33,422 nt of DNA. Origin: Planctomycetota bacterium (lineage in GTDB: Bacteria > Planctomycetota > PUPC01 > JACPCR01). Numbering within the stretch: the stretch's first letter is position 1; every line of letters starts with the position of its first letter. The position numbers were made by a program, and so were the translations under genes. Below the pieces are notes generated by a model. It saw only the letters and a list, made by a program, of their open reading frames with translations. It did not search any database and had not been told where the DNA came from. Below, in pieces: positions 7,991-16,852 of this stretch. The stretch lies in assembly GCA_027625095.1 (NCBI GenBank), contig JAQBXN010000100.1, positions 1 through 33,422 on the forward strand. Reading direction: 5' to 3'.

Positions 7991-9271
7991 CTACACCCGT
8001 GGCCGAATCTCTGTCTGCCCACCCATGTAAGGTTGGAGAGGTTCCGGAAGCGCGATGCTTCCATCTTCCTGCTGGTAATTTTCAACGATGGCGACGAACA
8101 ACCTCGCCAGCGCCACGCCCGAGCCATTAAGAGTGTGAACGAAGCGAGTGCCCTTTTCGCCTGTCGAACGATACCGGATATTCATTCTCCGGGCCTGGAA
8201 GTCTTCAAAATTGCTGCACGATGACACCTCCAACCATTGCTCCACTCCCGGGGCCCAGAGTTCGATGTCATAACACTTGGCCGCAGCGAAGCTGATGTCA
8301 CCGGAGCAAAGCTCGATAATGCGGTAATTCAGACCGAGCGACTGCAACACGTCCTCCGCATTGCTGAGCAGCGTCTCCAGTTCGGCATAGCTGGTCTCCG
8401 GTGTGACAAACTTCACCATCTCGACCTTGTCGAATTGATGCACTCGAATGAGCCCGCGGGTATCGCGGCCTGCGGCCCCAGCCTCGCGGCGAAAACAGGG
8501 GGTGTATGCCTGGTAATAAATGGGCAAGTCTTCGGCTTTAAGAATCTCATCACGATGAATGTTGGTAACCGGTACTTCGGCAGTCGGGATGAGAAAGAGA
8601 TCATCCGCCGGCATGTGGTACATGTCGTTCTCCATTTTAGGGAGCTGCCCTGTCCCGGTCATCGAGTCACGGTTGACCACAAACGGTGGGAAGACTTCGA
8701 GATAGCCATGTTCCCGCGTGTGCAAATCGAGCATGTAACTGATCAGGGCGCGTTCAAGCCTTGCGCCATCGCCCATATACAGCCCAAACCCGGCCCCGCT
8801 GATTTTTGTGGCCCGCTCAAAATCCACGATCCTCAGGGCCGTGCACAGATCCCAGTGCGGCTTGGGCTTAAAACCAAATGCACGGCTTTCGCCCCAGCTG
8901 CGAACTTCGACATTGTCTTCATCGGTGTAACCGATGGGCGTCGTATCTGAGGGCAGGTTCGGGATATAGAGCAGCTCATTCTGGATCCTGTGGTGCAATT
9001 CTTTGGTCTCTTCTTCAAGCTCCTGAACACGCGCTTTCAGACGATTCATCTCCTGGACGATCGGGGCGATGTCCTCCCCGTTCTTCTTGGCCTCGGGGAT
9101 CAGTTTGCTCTTTGTGGTCTGTTCGTTGCGAAGCTTGTCGCGTTCAGCGCGAAGCGCACGATTCCTGGTATCCAAGGCGGCGATAGCATCGATGTCGATT
9201 TCGGTTTTCTTTGCCTTGACGCCAGCCTTGACCCGTTCCGGCTCATTCCGGATAAGTTCGATATTCAACAT
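7991..9271 (-). CDS. serS: Seryl-tRNA synthetase
   Basis: Class II aminoacyl-tRNA synthetase charging tRNA-Ser (and tRNA-Sec) with serine. The 426 residues match the usual bacterial length. An N-terminal antiparallel coiled-coil tRNA-binding arm spans about residues 28-100. The catalytic domain shows the serine-binding TAE (230-232), motif 2 as CFRREAGAAGRDTRGLIRVHQF (259-280), and motif 3 as HTLNGSGVALARLFVAIVENYQ (379-400). The frame is open to 9334, but ATG 9271 is chosen because MLNIELIRNEP is the canonical SerS start and GGGAG lies about 9 bases upstream, inside the end of tatD. The gene begins one base after the tatD stop, so the two are probably translationally coupled. Confidence 0.97.
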   Translation of the reverse strand: MLNIELIRNEPERVKAGVKAKKTEIDIDAIAALDTRNRALRAERDKLRNEQTTKSKLIPEAKKNGEDIAPIVQEMNRLKARVQELEEETKELHHRIQNELLYIPNLPSDTTPIGYTDEDNVEVRSWGESRAFGFKPKPHWDLCTALRIVDFERATKISGAGFGLYMGDGARLERALISYMLDLHTREHGYLEVFPPFVVNRDSMTGTGQLPKMENDMYHMPADDLFLIPTAEVPVTNIHRDEILKAEDLPIYYQAYTPCFRREAGAAGRDTRGLIRVHQFDKVEMVKFVTPETSYAELETLLSNAEDVLQSLGLNYRIIELCSGDISFAAAKCYDIELWAPGVEQWLEVSSCSNFEDFQARRMNIRYRSTGEKGTRFVHTLNGSGVALARLFVAIVENYQQEDGSIALPEPLQPYMGGQTEIRPRV

Positions 9272-9272
9272 T

Positions 9273-10052
9273 TCAGTTGGCTCCCAGTTGGAATAGTCTC
9301 TTTGCGTTTTCGGTAGTGGCCTGCGCGAGTTCATTGAAATCCATCCCGCGCAGTTCGGCCAGTTTCTCTGCGGTGTAGCGGACGTGAGCTGGTTCGTTGC
9401 GTTTGCCTCGAAATGCCTGCGGGGCGAGGAACGGACTGTCTGTCTCGATCAGCAGACGATCAAGTGGCGCCGACGCAGCGGCCTCGCGAAGATCATCATT
9501 CTTCTTATAAGTCAGCGGGCCACCGAAAGAAATGTGCAAACCAAGCTCGACAGCCTCTTCAGCATGATTGCGGTCTGAGGAGAAGCAGTGCATCACACCT
9601 CGAACACCATTCGGACACTCTTCCCGGATCATCCGGAGACAATCCGGATAAGCGTCACGGCAGTGAATTGCGATCGGCAGTTCCATTTCCTGTGCAAGAT
9701 GAATCTGCTTACGGAAATACTCATACTGCTTTTCATGCGGCACAGTGTCCCAATAGTAATCGAGGCCGATCTCACCAATGGCGACCGGTCGATGCTCCTT
9801 GAGCCACGCCACAAGTTCCGGCCAGTTTGTTTCGTCCACTTCATTCAGTTCGCATGGGTGATAACCCATGATCGGAAAGATCCGGGGATCCCCCTGAACG
9901 ATCTCCCAAACCGCTTCCCACGACTTGAAGTTGGTTCCCACCGTCACGATCGCTTCCAATCCGCCATCAAACGCACGCTGGATGACTTCGTCCCGATCCT
10001 CATCGAACCGATCAAAATCAAGATGTGCGTGAGTATCGATAAGGCCGGCCAC
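9273..10052 (-). CDS. tatD: TatD-family metal-dependent hydrolase (DNase)
   Basis: A 259-residue cytoplasmic TIM-barrel metalloenzyme of the amidohydrolase superfamily. Metal ligands stand at expected places: H8 and H10 in DTHAH, E94 in IGEIGLDYY, H130 in IHCRDA, H155 in MHCFS and D205 in ETDSPFLAP. Family members are 3'-5' DNases acting on damaged DNA, or D-aminoacyl-tRNA-type hydrolases in some lineages; a DNase is the usual assignment. It starts at GTG 10052, immediately before the DTHAH segment, with no strong ribosome-binding site. Its stop is one base from the serS start, a coupled pair. A hairpin at 10151-10173 suggests it is transcribed apart from deoC. Confidence 0.93.
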   Translation of the reverse strand: MAGLIDTHAHLDFDRFDEDRDEVIQRAFDGGLEAIVTVGTNFKSWEAVWEIVQGDPRIFPIMGYHPCELNEVDETNWPELVAWLKEHRPVAIGEIGLDYYWDTVPHEKQYEYFRKQIHLAQEMELPIAIHCRDAYPDCLRMIREECPNGVRGVMHCFSSDRNHAEEAVELGLHISFGGPLTYKKNDDLREAAASAPLDRLLIETDSPFLAPQAFRGKRNEPAHVRYTAEKLAELRGMDFNELAQATTENAKRLFQLGAN

Positions 10053-10150
10053 AGGCGAAAGTGTGAAGTTTGTGAGGAGTAATGGGGCGCTATTGTCTGC
10101 CGTTGCCGCGAAGGTTCAACCGTGGGGAGGGAGATGTGGGAGTGCAAGAA

Positions 10151-10173
10151 GGATCTGCGGCACGTCGCGATCC
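10151..10173 (-). terminator. Candidate terminator after deoC
   Basis: GGATC-T-GCG / CGC-GATCC forms an 8-bp stem with a single bulged base and a 6-base loop, 61 bases beyond the deoC stop. On the minus strand it is followed by TTCTTGCAC, only moderately T-rich. The remaining gap sequence 10053-10233 holds nothing else I recognise. Confidence 0.4.
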
Positions 10174-10233
10174 GCTCTTGGCAGGATTGGAAGCCGACAA
10201 ATAATGACCGCACTCGTGGATGAGAAGAACGCC

Positions 10234-10941
10234 CTACTCGCCCAACTCTTTTCGTGCCTTTTCCAGGATAGCGACAGTACTTGAAGTGCCCAGTCTAGTG
10301 GCGCCCAACTCAACGAAACGCAGCGCCTGTTCCAGCGTCCGGATTCCGCCGGAGGCCTTGATACCAACGGTGTCCGGGCAGTGTTTGCGCATAAGCCTGA
10401 CATCGTGTTCCGTGGCGCCGGTGTAGGCCATCCCACCTTCAACTTTGACGAATCCAAAGCCGGTGGAAGTCTTAACGTAGTCCACGCCGATATCACTGCA
10501 GATTTCACAGAGCTTTATCTTGGCCGCGTCTTCAGTGACGAAGTCGGTTTCAAAAATCACTTTCAGGATTGCCTCATGACATCGGGCGGCAGCCATAACC
10601 GCTGCGATGTCTGCACGCACGTATCCCCAATCTGCGCTGAGGGTCTTGCCAACGTTGACGACCATATCGACTTCTGTAGCACCGTCAGCGATTGCTTTCT
10701 CAGTCTCGAAAACTTTTACCGACGTACAAGGTGTGCCATGTGGAAAGCCGATGACAGTGCAGGTCGGTATCTGTGTACCGGCTAGGGCTTCAACTGTTGC
10801 GGCCATTGAGCAAGGGCGGACGCAGAGTGAGCCTAGCGGGTAATGCTTGAGGCTCTCAATCTCACGGAGCGCTGCCGAGTCGGTAACGGTGGGATGCAGG
10901 ATGGCGTGGTCGATGTATCCCGCGAGGGTGGTCATGTTCAT
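10234..10941 (-). CDS. deoC: Deoxyribose-phosphate aldolase
   Basis: Class I aldolase that cleaves 2-deoxyribose 5-phosphate into glyceraldehyde 3-phosphate and acetaldehyde in deoxynucleoside catabolism. The 235-residue length is typical. Catalytic positions are intact: the Schiff-base Lys157 in YVKTSTGF, the proton-relay Lys195 in GIKASGGIR, and Asp92 in EVDMVVNVG; ELGATRLGTSS near 211-221 binds phosphate. Start ATG 10941 (a second ATG two codons on is equally possible); no strong ribosome-binding site. It follows the PhyH gene by 41 bases on the same strand. No other nucleoside-catabolism gene (deoA, deoD, cdd) is present, so it works without local partners. Confidence 0.95.
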   Translation of the reverse strand: MNMTTLAGYIDHAILHPTVTDSAALREIESLKHYPLGSLCVRPCSMAATVEALAGTQIPTCTVIGFPHGTPCTSVKVFETEKAIADGATEVDMVVNVGKTLSADWGYVRADIAAVMAAARCHEAILKVIFETDFVTEDAAKIKLCEICSDIGVDYVKTSTGFGFVKVEGGMAYTGATEHDVRLMRKHCPDTVGIKASGGIRTLEQALRFVELGATRLGTSSTVAILEKARKELGE

Positions 10942-10982
10942 GGTTCAAAAGTTGGTGGTTAATGTTTGATGGAGATGCACTT

Positions 10983-11813
10983 CTAAGGCCAGATTCTTGG
11001 GAAGAATTCTCCTTCGAAAGGCTGTCCTTCTTTTGCGTTCGGACCGAGGAGGGTGGCGCACGGATGCCACTTTGAGTGTTTCCTCAGACCGCACCCTTTC
11101 GGCATCATGTGTACGATCAGCGACAGTCTTGGCTCAGATGACTGATTTGGCCCGGAACCGTGGAAGGTCAGGGCACTGTGGAAACTCGCCTGGCCAGCCT
11201 TGAGTTCCACAGGTTCTTCCACCCAATCCCGGTCGTCAGGAGCGTATCGTTTCTTCAATTCGTCAAGATCTTTTTCGCCATAGGTGTCGGCATCTTCACG
11301 CAAGCCCCAATGGTTTGATCCAGTGACGATCCGAAAGGCGCCGTTCGATTTGTCCGTGTCCTGCAGTGCTACCCACACCGTGCACATGTTCTGGGTGTTC
11401 GAGACTTGCCAGTGGGCGTAGTCCTGATGCCAGCCGACGTTGTTCTGAATCCCGTCTTCACCTTCGTACCCGCTGACACCCGGCTTTAACAGGACCTGAT
11501 CATGCCAGATACGTACTTCATCTGTCTTCATCAGTGCCGCAGCTATTCGACCGATCTCGGGATGGGCTACGGCTTGGCGAACGGCCTTGTTTATCCACCA
11601 GCCGTTGTTGAACTGCTTGACGGATGGGGCCTGCATGTCGAACTCCCTGGGCCCGAGCCATGGATAGCAGTCGAAATCATGATCGCCCGAGTAGATTCTG
11701 TCATATTCAGACCGCAGTTCGGCAATCAACTCGTCACTGAAGATCTTCGGAGAGATCCAGTAGCCCTTTTCTTCGTACGATTTCAGGTCTGCTTCTGATG
11801 GGGTCGCCGTCAC
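10983..11813 (-). CDS. Phytanoyl-CoA dioxygenase (PhyH) family oxygenase
   Basis: A 276-residue Fe(II)/2-oxoglutarate-dependent oxygenase, double-stranded beta-helix fold. The iron triad is complete: H129 and D131 in GWHQDYAHW and H218 in LTFHGSGPN; R229 in EPRLSL is placed to bind 2-oxoglutarate. In planctomycete-like genomes this family is greatly expanded and most substrates are unknown; phytanoyl-CoA itself is unlikely. No signal peptide is present, so it should act in the cytoplasm. It starts at GTG 11813, with a GAGAG motif about 8 bases upstream. It lies between the HEAT-repeat gene (62-base gap) and deoC (41-base gap) on the same strand; the pairing with deoC shows no obvious shared pathway. 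Confidence 0.88.
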   Translation of the reverse strand: MTATPSEADLKSYEEKGYWISPKIFSDELIAELRSEYDRIYSGDHDFDCYPWLGPREFDMQAPSVKQFNNGWWINKAVRQAVAHPEIGRIAAALMKTDEVRIWHDQVLLKPGVSGYEGEDGIQNNVGWHQDYAHWQVSNTQNMCTVWVALQDTDKSNGAFRIVTGSNHWGLREDADTYGEKDLDELKKRYAPDDRDWVEEPVELKAGQASFHSALTFHGSGPNQSSEPRLSLIVHMMPKGCGLRKHSKWHPCATLLGPNAKEGQPFEGEFFPRIWP

Positions 11814-11875
11814 ATTTGTGACTCTCGTGGTTCATTGAGAATAGATCGGATAAATGGAGCCCTGAAAGCTCACCG

Positions 11876-13156
11876 TTATTCTTCTTTTTCTGCCGGATTC
11901 TTGATGGCTTCGATGGCAGCAGTCGCGGCAGACTTGACGCTCTGATCTTGATCTTTCTTCAATTTCTCAAGAATGGGTATCGCACTCCTGGCGCTTTCGC
12001 CCTGCTCACCAATAGCTGTCGCTGCTGCAGCTCGAACGTAATAAGAAGGGTCTTTGAGAAAATTCTTGAGAAGTGACAGCGCTGCATCGCGATCTTCCAG
12101 TTTCGAGAGAACGCTCACTACACCTACCCGTACCGTGTAGTCTTTGTCCCCGCTGGCTTTGGCCAGGACCGGCAAGATTGGAACACCCACCGAAGAATCG
12201 AGACCCGGAAGCGCGTCGATCACTGCAAGACGGGTTTCCGGATTCTGTGAGTTCAAGCCGTTACTCAGATACTTGACCGCTTCCGCATGGAACTCTCCGA
12301 GTGTCGCTAGAGCCTTGACCGCTGCCAGACTCACCATGGAATCAGGGCTGTAAACGAGTTTGCCAATAGCCGGCACCGCGGCCGCGGCCTTCTCTCCGTA
12401 ACCAACGAGTGACTCGATGCCCTCGAGCTGATAGGCGGCACTGTTGCTCTGAACTTTTCTAAGTGCGATGACCATAAGGGAAGAGCCATCGGGATCGACC
12501 TTTCCCATGGCCATGGATGCGGCCTTGGCAACCATCTCATTATCACTTTCAGTCAGCCGCAGGATGGTTGATGCGTATTTTTTGGAATTAGTGCCCTTTG
12601 CGCCGATTGCCGTAATAGCGGCTGAAGCGATGTAAGGGTCTTTAGATGTCATGGCATCGACCAGTTTGCGGTAGGCTTTGGAATCATCCTTCACACTAGC
12701 AAGTCCGGCAGCGGCAATTTTTTTGACCTCATCGGAAGAATTCTTTTGGGCAATGAGGAGAGTGTTTACTGTCCATAGACCCATGGGGTCAATTCCTCTG
12801 ATGGCCCCGATGGCCTTCATCCGAACGGATTCGTGATCATCATCGAGTGCCCCTTGAAGGCCGGAAAGCGCCCCCTTTCCATACATGCCCATTCGGCCGA
12901 GGGCAAAGGCGATATCGCCGCGCACGACTTCGTCCTGATCATTAAGCGATTTCACCAGCGTAGGGATGGCTTCCTTGGCGCTGGCGCCCATGACGGCGAA
13001 GGCCAGGGCCGCTCTTCTTCTGGTCAGCGGGATGGGCGATTCGAGGTCCTCCAACCAACGGCGCGCGGTTTTTCCCTGGAAGTCAGCCTCAGCCTGCAGG
13101 TCTTGAAAAAACAGGCCCGTTACAAAGCAACTGAAGAGCACAATTTTGAGCATCAT
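11876..13156 (-). CDS. Secreted HEAT-repeat protein
   Basis: A 426-residue protein with a signal peptide (hydrophobic residues 4-18, probable cleavage after LQA near 22). The rest is a continuous array of about ten alpha-helical HEAT/PBS-lyase-like repeats. Typical helices carry the pattern VRxxAAxALGxxG, for example near residues 78-90 and 378-392. Such solenoids are protein-protein interaction scaffolds; no catalytic residues are seen. Start ATG 13156, with AGAGGA eight bases upstream; a second ATG follows directly. A strong terminator lies between it and the upstream Asp-rich gene, so it should have its own promoter in 13157-13248, where I see only a weak TTGGCA...GCTATT pair on the minus strand. 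It probably acts in the periplasm. Confidence 0.85.
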   Translation of the reverse strand: MMLKIVLFSCFVTGLFFQDLQAEADFQGKTARRWLEDLESPIPLTRRRAALAFAVMGASAKEAIPTLVKSLNDQDEVVRGDIAFALGRMGMYGKGALSGLQGALDDDHESVRMKAIGAIRGIDPMGLWTVNTLLIAQKNSSDEVKKIAAAGLASVKDDSKAYRKLVDAMTSKDPYIASAAITAIGAKGTNSKKYASTILRLTESDNEMVAKAASMAMGKVDPDGSSLMVIALRKVQSNSAAYQLEGIESLVGYGEKAAAAVPAIGKLVYSPDSMVSLAAVKALATLGEFHAEAVKYLSNGLNSQNPETRLAVIDALPGLDSSVGVPILPVLAKASGDKDYTVRVGVVSVLSKLEDRDAALSLLKNFLKDPSYYVRAAAATAIGEQGESARSAIPILEKLKKDQDQSVKSAATAAIEAIKNPAEKEE

Positions 13157-13248
13157 ATTGAAAATCCTCTTGATCTCATCGGGGGAGGAATAGCATCTGT
13201 AGTAAGCAATTTGCCAACGTGTCCGCCGAATGCAACCGAGCGAATAAA

Positions 13249-13279
13249 AAAGGCACGGGGCTCAATGCCTCGTGCCTTT
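13249..13279 (-). terminator. Rho-independent terminator of the Asp-rich gene
   Basis: AAAGGCACG (13249-13257) pairs with CGTGCCTTT (13271-13279), extended inward by three more pairs including one wobble, with a 7-base loop. On the minus strand the stem is followed by TTTTATT, so the gene ending at 13305 terminates here. It also separates that gene from the HEAT-repeat gene. Confidence 0.85.
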
Positions 13280-13304
13280 AATCCAGAAGGTTCTATTTCA
13301 GGTA

Positions 13305-13745
<441 letters not shown>

Positions 13746-14018
13746 ATTAATGTCCCTCTCGATTGGGGGCGTAACAGAAACAAACTAACAAAGTCAGTCA
13801 TCTTCTCCGATAAGTTGTGACCCGTTCCGATTCGAGAAATCGGTTCGTCAGTAAGATGGCATTTAGAGGGCAAGCAAGGCCCCCTCAGCCCTTCGGGGCG
13901 GTAAATAAATACTCTTTCTTTAAATTTGCAAGGCAAAAAATAATAACCCCTTTTCAGGAGTCATTCGGTTTGGAACTTTAGCAACTGGAAGCTGCCTCAA
14001 ATAAACGGATTTTTCAAG
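13746..14018. other. Divergent intergenic region with UUCG hairpin
   Basis: This non-coding gap lies between the Asp-rich gene (minus) and the UbiD-family gene (plus). It contains a GCCC-TTCG-GGGC tetraloop hairpin at 13888-13899 and an A/T-rich stretch at 13901-13945. On the minus strand, TTGCAA followed by TATTTA-like bases there may be a weak promoter for the Asp-rich gene. I see no open frame worth calling. Confidence 0.4.
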
Positions 14019-14028
14019 TTGCTATAAT
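14019..14028 (+). promoter_or_regulatory. Extended -10 promoter for the UbiD-family gene
   Basis: TTGCTATAAT contains a perfect TATAAT (14023-14028) with the TGn extension. No good -35 lies 17 bases upstream, as expected for an extended -10 type. Transcription would begin near 14035, leaving a leader of about 108 bases. Confidence 0.5.
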
Positions 14029-14142
14029 CTCTTTCCACGCCACGAGTGAACAGGCTCAGGGGGATATTTTCGTGTTGCATTCAGTTGTGGACACCCATGT
14101 TCACCGCTATAGAAGTTCCGGTTTCCAGCCATTGAGAGGAAT

Positions 14143-15978
14143 ATGGGATACAAGAGTCTGAAAGCGTGTGTTGACGATCTCGAACGAGCCGGAGAGCTCG
14201 TCCGAATTGTCCAGGAAGTGGACCCATATCTCGAGGCAGCGGAGATTCAGCGGCGGGTTTTTGAGGCGGATGGTCCAGCGATCTTTTTCGCAAACGTCAA
14301 AGGCTGCCGATTTCCGATGGTAAGCAATGTCTTCGGATCGATGGAACGCGTTCGATTCATCTTCAGAGATACTCTGGATGCCATCGAAAAGCTGATGCGA
14401 CTTAAAGCGGACCCTGCCGCGCCACTCAAGCATCCTCTGACCTATCTGGGAGCTGGAATCAAGGGTCTGAATGCCTTGCCCAGGAAGGTCAGGAGTGGCC
14501 CTGTCATGAAAAACGAATGCAGAATAGAAGATCTACCTCAAGTGCAGTGCTGGCCTGATGACGGCGGTGCGTTTGTTCTGCTGCCACAGGTTTACACAGA
14601 GAATGCGAGCAAACCGGGTGTCATGGGCTCTAACCTCGGCATGTATCGAATCCAAATGTCCGGCGGTGGGTATGAAAAGAACAAGGAAGTTGGACTTCAT
14701 TATCAAATTCATCGGGGGATTGGGGTCCATCATTCCGCGGCCATCGAAAAGGGAGTGCCCTTCCGCGTAAATATTTTTGTGGGTGGCCCGGCGATGACTC
14801 TTGCCGCGGTAATGCCGCTGCCGGAAGGTATGCCCGAAATCTGCTTTGCCGGCGCCTTGGGCGGACGACGCGTCAGGATGTGTCGATCAGGCGAAGGACC
14901 TTCCATTCATGCGGAGGCGGATTTTTGCATCACTGGGGTGGTCGACCCGACAAAGAAATTACCGGAGGGGCCATTCGGCGATCATCTGGGCTACTACAGT
15001 CTGCCTCATGATTTTCCGGTACTCAGGGTGGAAAAGGTCTACCACCGAACGGATGCCGTATGGCCGTTCACCGTGGTGGGCAGGCCTCCGCAGGAGGACA
15101 CCATGTTCGGTAAGATCATTCATGAACTTACAGGAGAGGTCATCCCTGCCGTGCTGCCCGGCTTACACGCGGTCAATGCGGTGGATGCGTCTGGAGTTCA
15201 TCCGCTGCTGCTTGCCCTGGGGAGCGAGAGATATGCGCCTTATGAAGAGCGGACCCGGCCACAGGAACTCCTCACGCAGGCGAATGCTATTCTTGGCCAG
15301 GGGCAAATGTCGCTCGCCAAATTTCTGTTGATCGGATCGGTGCAAGACAATCCAGATCTGGACATCGAGGATATCGAGGCATTCTTTCGTCACATGCTCG
15401 AAAGGGTGGATTGGAGACGGGACCTGCATTTTCAGACCTGTACTACCATCGACACCCTCGACTACTCCGGTTCAGGTTTCAATGAAGGCTCAAAAGTCGT
15501 GGTCGCCGCGGTCGGGCCGAAGCGCCGGGATCTGCCTTACGAGATTAACTTCGACTTGAAGCTGCCGGAGGGATTCAGTAATCCGCGCGTTTGCCTGCCG
15601 GGTGTCCTGGCGGTGAGTGGGCCGAAATTCGATGCGGAAGCAGGAGGAGAGGCGGAGATGAAACGGCTTGTTGTTGCATTCAAACCGGATGCTCTCATCA
15701 ACAGGTTCCCAATGGTCGTCATCTGTGATGACAGCGCATTCGCATCAAAGACCTTGAATAATTTCCTCTGGGTGACCTTCACTCGCTCGAATCCAGCCGC
15801 CGACATCTATGGCATCGCTACCGAAACGGTGAACAAACACTGGGGATGCCATGGCTCGCTGGTCATCGATGCACGGATTAAACCTCACCACGCTCCGCCC
15901 CTGGTGGGGGATCCGGGAGTAGCCAAACGTGTGGATGCTTTGGGCGCGAAGGGCGGGCCGTTATATGGGATTATCTGA
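14143..15978 (+). CDS. UbiD-family prenylated-FMN decarboxylase
   Basis: A 611-residue member of the UbiD family, which uses prenylated FMN to (de)carboxylate aromatic or unsaturated acids; UbiD itself acts in ubiquinone synthesis. Recognised segments are GSNLGMYRIQ (162-171, cofactor region with Arg169), HYQIHRGIG (187-194) and LPEGPFGDHLGYY (273-285). The stretch between, residues 257-265, reads AEADFCITG where E. coli-type enzymes read with Glu at two places, so the active site may differ. Length is above E. coli UbiD (about 497), mostly at the C-terminus. Start ATG 14143 follows GAGAGGA closely. An extended -10 promoter lies upstream. No ubiX-type flavin prenyltransferase is nearby, so substrate and cofactor supply are unknown. 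It converges on the DUF4058 gene with 10 bases between stops. Confidence 0.9.
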   Translation: MGYKSLKACVDDLERAGELVRIVQEVDPYLEAAEIQRRVFEADGPAIFFANVKGCRFPMVSNVFGSMERVRFIFRDTLDAIEKLMRLKADPAAPLKHPLTYLGAGIKGLNALPRKVRSGPVMKNECRIEDLPQVQCWPDDGGAFVLLPQVYTENASKPGVMGSNLGMYRIQMSGGGYEKNKEVGLHYQIHRGIGVHHSAAIEKGVPFRVNIFVGGPAMTLAAVMPLPEGMPEICFAGALGGRRVRMCRSGEGPSIHAEADFCITGVVDPTKKLPEGPFGDHLGYYSLPHDFPVLRVEKVYHRTDAVWPFTVVGRPPQEDTMFGKIIHELTGEVIPAVLPGLHAVNAVDASGVHPLLLALGSERYAPYEERTRPQELLTQANAILGQGQMSLAKFLLIGSVQDNPDLDIEDIEAFFRHMLERVDWRRDLHFQTCTTIDTLDYSGSGFNEGSKVVVAAVGPKRRDLPYEINFDLKLPEGFSNPRVCLPGVLAVSGPKFDAEAGGEAEMKRLVVAFKPDALINRFPMVVICDDSAFASKTLNNFLWVTFTRSNPAADIYGIATETVNKHWGCHGSLVIDARIKPHHAPPLVGDPGVAKRVDALGAKGGPLYGII

Positions 15979-15988
15979 AAGAATCGCG

Positions 15989-16753
15989 CTAAACCTGAGC
16001 CACGAAAGTTGAAGCCCATTCCTGCAGTTCCGGCCGGAGCGACGGATTGCAAAGCTCATCGTATTTAATGCGGTACTGATAGCTGCCCGCCTGGTATGTC
16101 TGTTCCACGACTGCCTGAAGGTCGAGAACCGCATCTGGATCGCCGTTGGCCAGAGGGATACGAATACGCTTTAGTCGCTCTTGAAGGGTGTGCAGATACA
16201 GCTCAAAAACACTTCGCGAATCACTTCGGTTCACTGATACCAGATAGTCATAATGTCCTCGCCCTTTCGATTTGTACTCAGGCACAGCGAGGAGATGTTC
16301 CCCTGCTCTGAGAAGATCGATCTCCACAAGATTCGCTGAACTGCTGCAGACTTCATGCTGCTTTCTCAGATAGGAGTCTCTTCCAGGCCCTGATGTCTTA
16401 TTCGATGGGCTGACGACCTCGATCACAGTCACGATTTCCATGTCAGAATGCAGGTTCAGAATCTCGATGTAAGACTCTCGAATCTCCAATTCCTCCACCA
16501 TCACCAGGACCGGGCTGTCAGCCTCCATCACTGCGGACATTGAGCGTTGGCCGGCCCTCTCTCTTTCAATCAAAACATCTGGAATGATGTCACGATTGGG
16601 GCCCTCGACAAACACTCGCTCCTCGACAGAAGCTACATACTTTGGCTCTAGCTGCGGACGAAGATAGTCCCGCAGATAGACAATCAAACTGTTATGAACT
16701 CCCGGCCAAAACCTGGGATTCTCAAGATATGGATCCATTCCCGGAAACTTCAT
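15989..16753 (-). CDS. DUF4058 family protein
   Basis: A 254-residue protein beginning MKFPGMDPYLENPRFWPGVH, the hallmark of DUF4058, common in planctomycetes, cyanobacteria and related groups. The middle segment VTVIEVVSPSNKT (about 107-119), followed by YLRKQ and a VEIDLLR strand, has the acid-x-acid-x-Lys spacing of a PD-(D/E)XK-like nuclease core. That fold reading is an inference and the family has no established function. Start ATG 16753 has AGGAG six bases upstream. There is no signal peptide. It is preceded on this strand by the MuiA-type pair but separated from it by 99 bases, so linkage is uncertain. Confidence 0.8.
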   Translation of the reverse strand: MKFPGMDPYLENPRFWPGVHNSLIVYLRDYLRPQLEPKYVASVEERVFVEGPNRDIIPDVLIERERAGQRSMSAVMEADSPVLVMVEELEIRESYIEILNLHSDMEIVTVIEVVSPSNKTSGPGRDSYLRKQHEVCSSSANLVEIDLLRAGEHLLAVPEYKSKGRGHYDYLVSVNRSDSRSVFELYLHTLQERLKRIRIPLANGDPDAVLDLQAVVEQTYQAGSYQYRIKYDELCNPSLRPELQEWASTFVAQV

Positions 16754-16852
16754 TGGTCGCTCCTGATTACGGTTATGATCAGCAAGAGCATACCCGTCAA
16801 CTTCGATCTTCTCACCCCTCAGAATTCGGAATCTGACGGCAGAGCAGGAGAT

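Noticed and set aside
8237..8950. Plus-strand open frame of 237 codons
   Set aside because: It is antisense to serS, whose class II motifs are unmistakable.
10053..10233. Possible small gene between tatD and deoC
   Set aside because: No frame with a ribosome-binding site or recognisable sequence; a hairpin suggests a transcription end instead.
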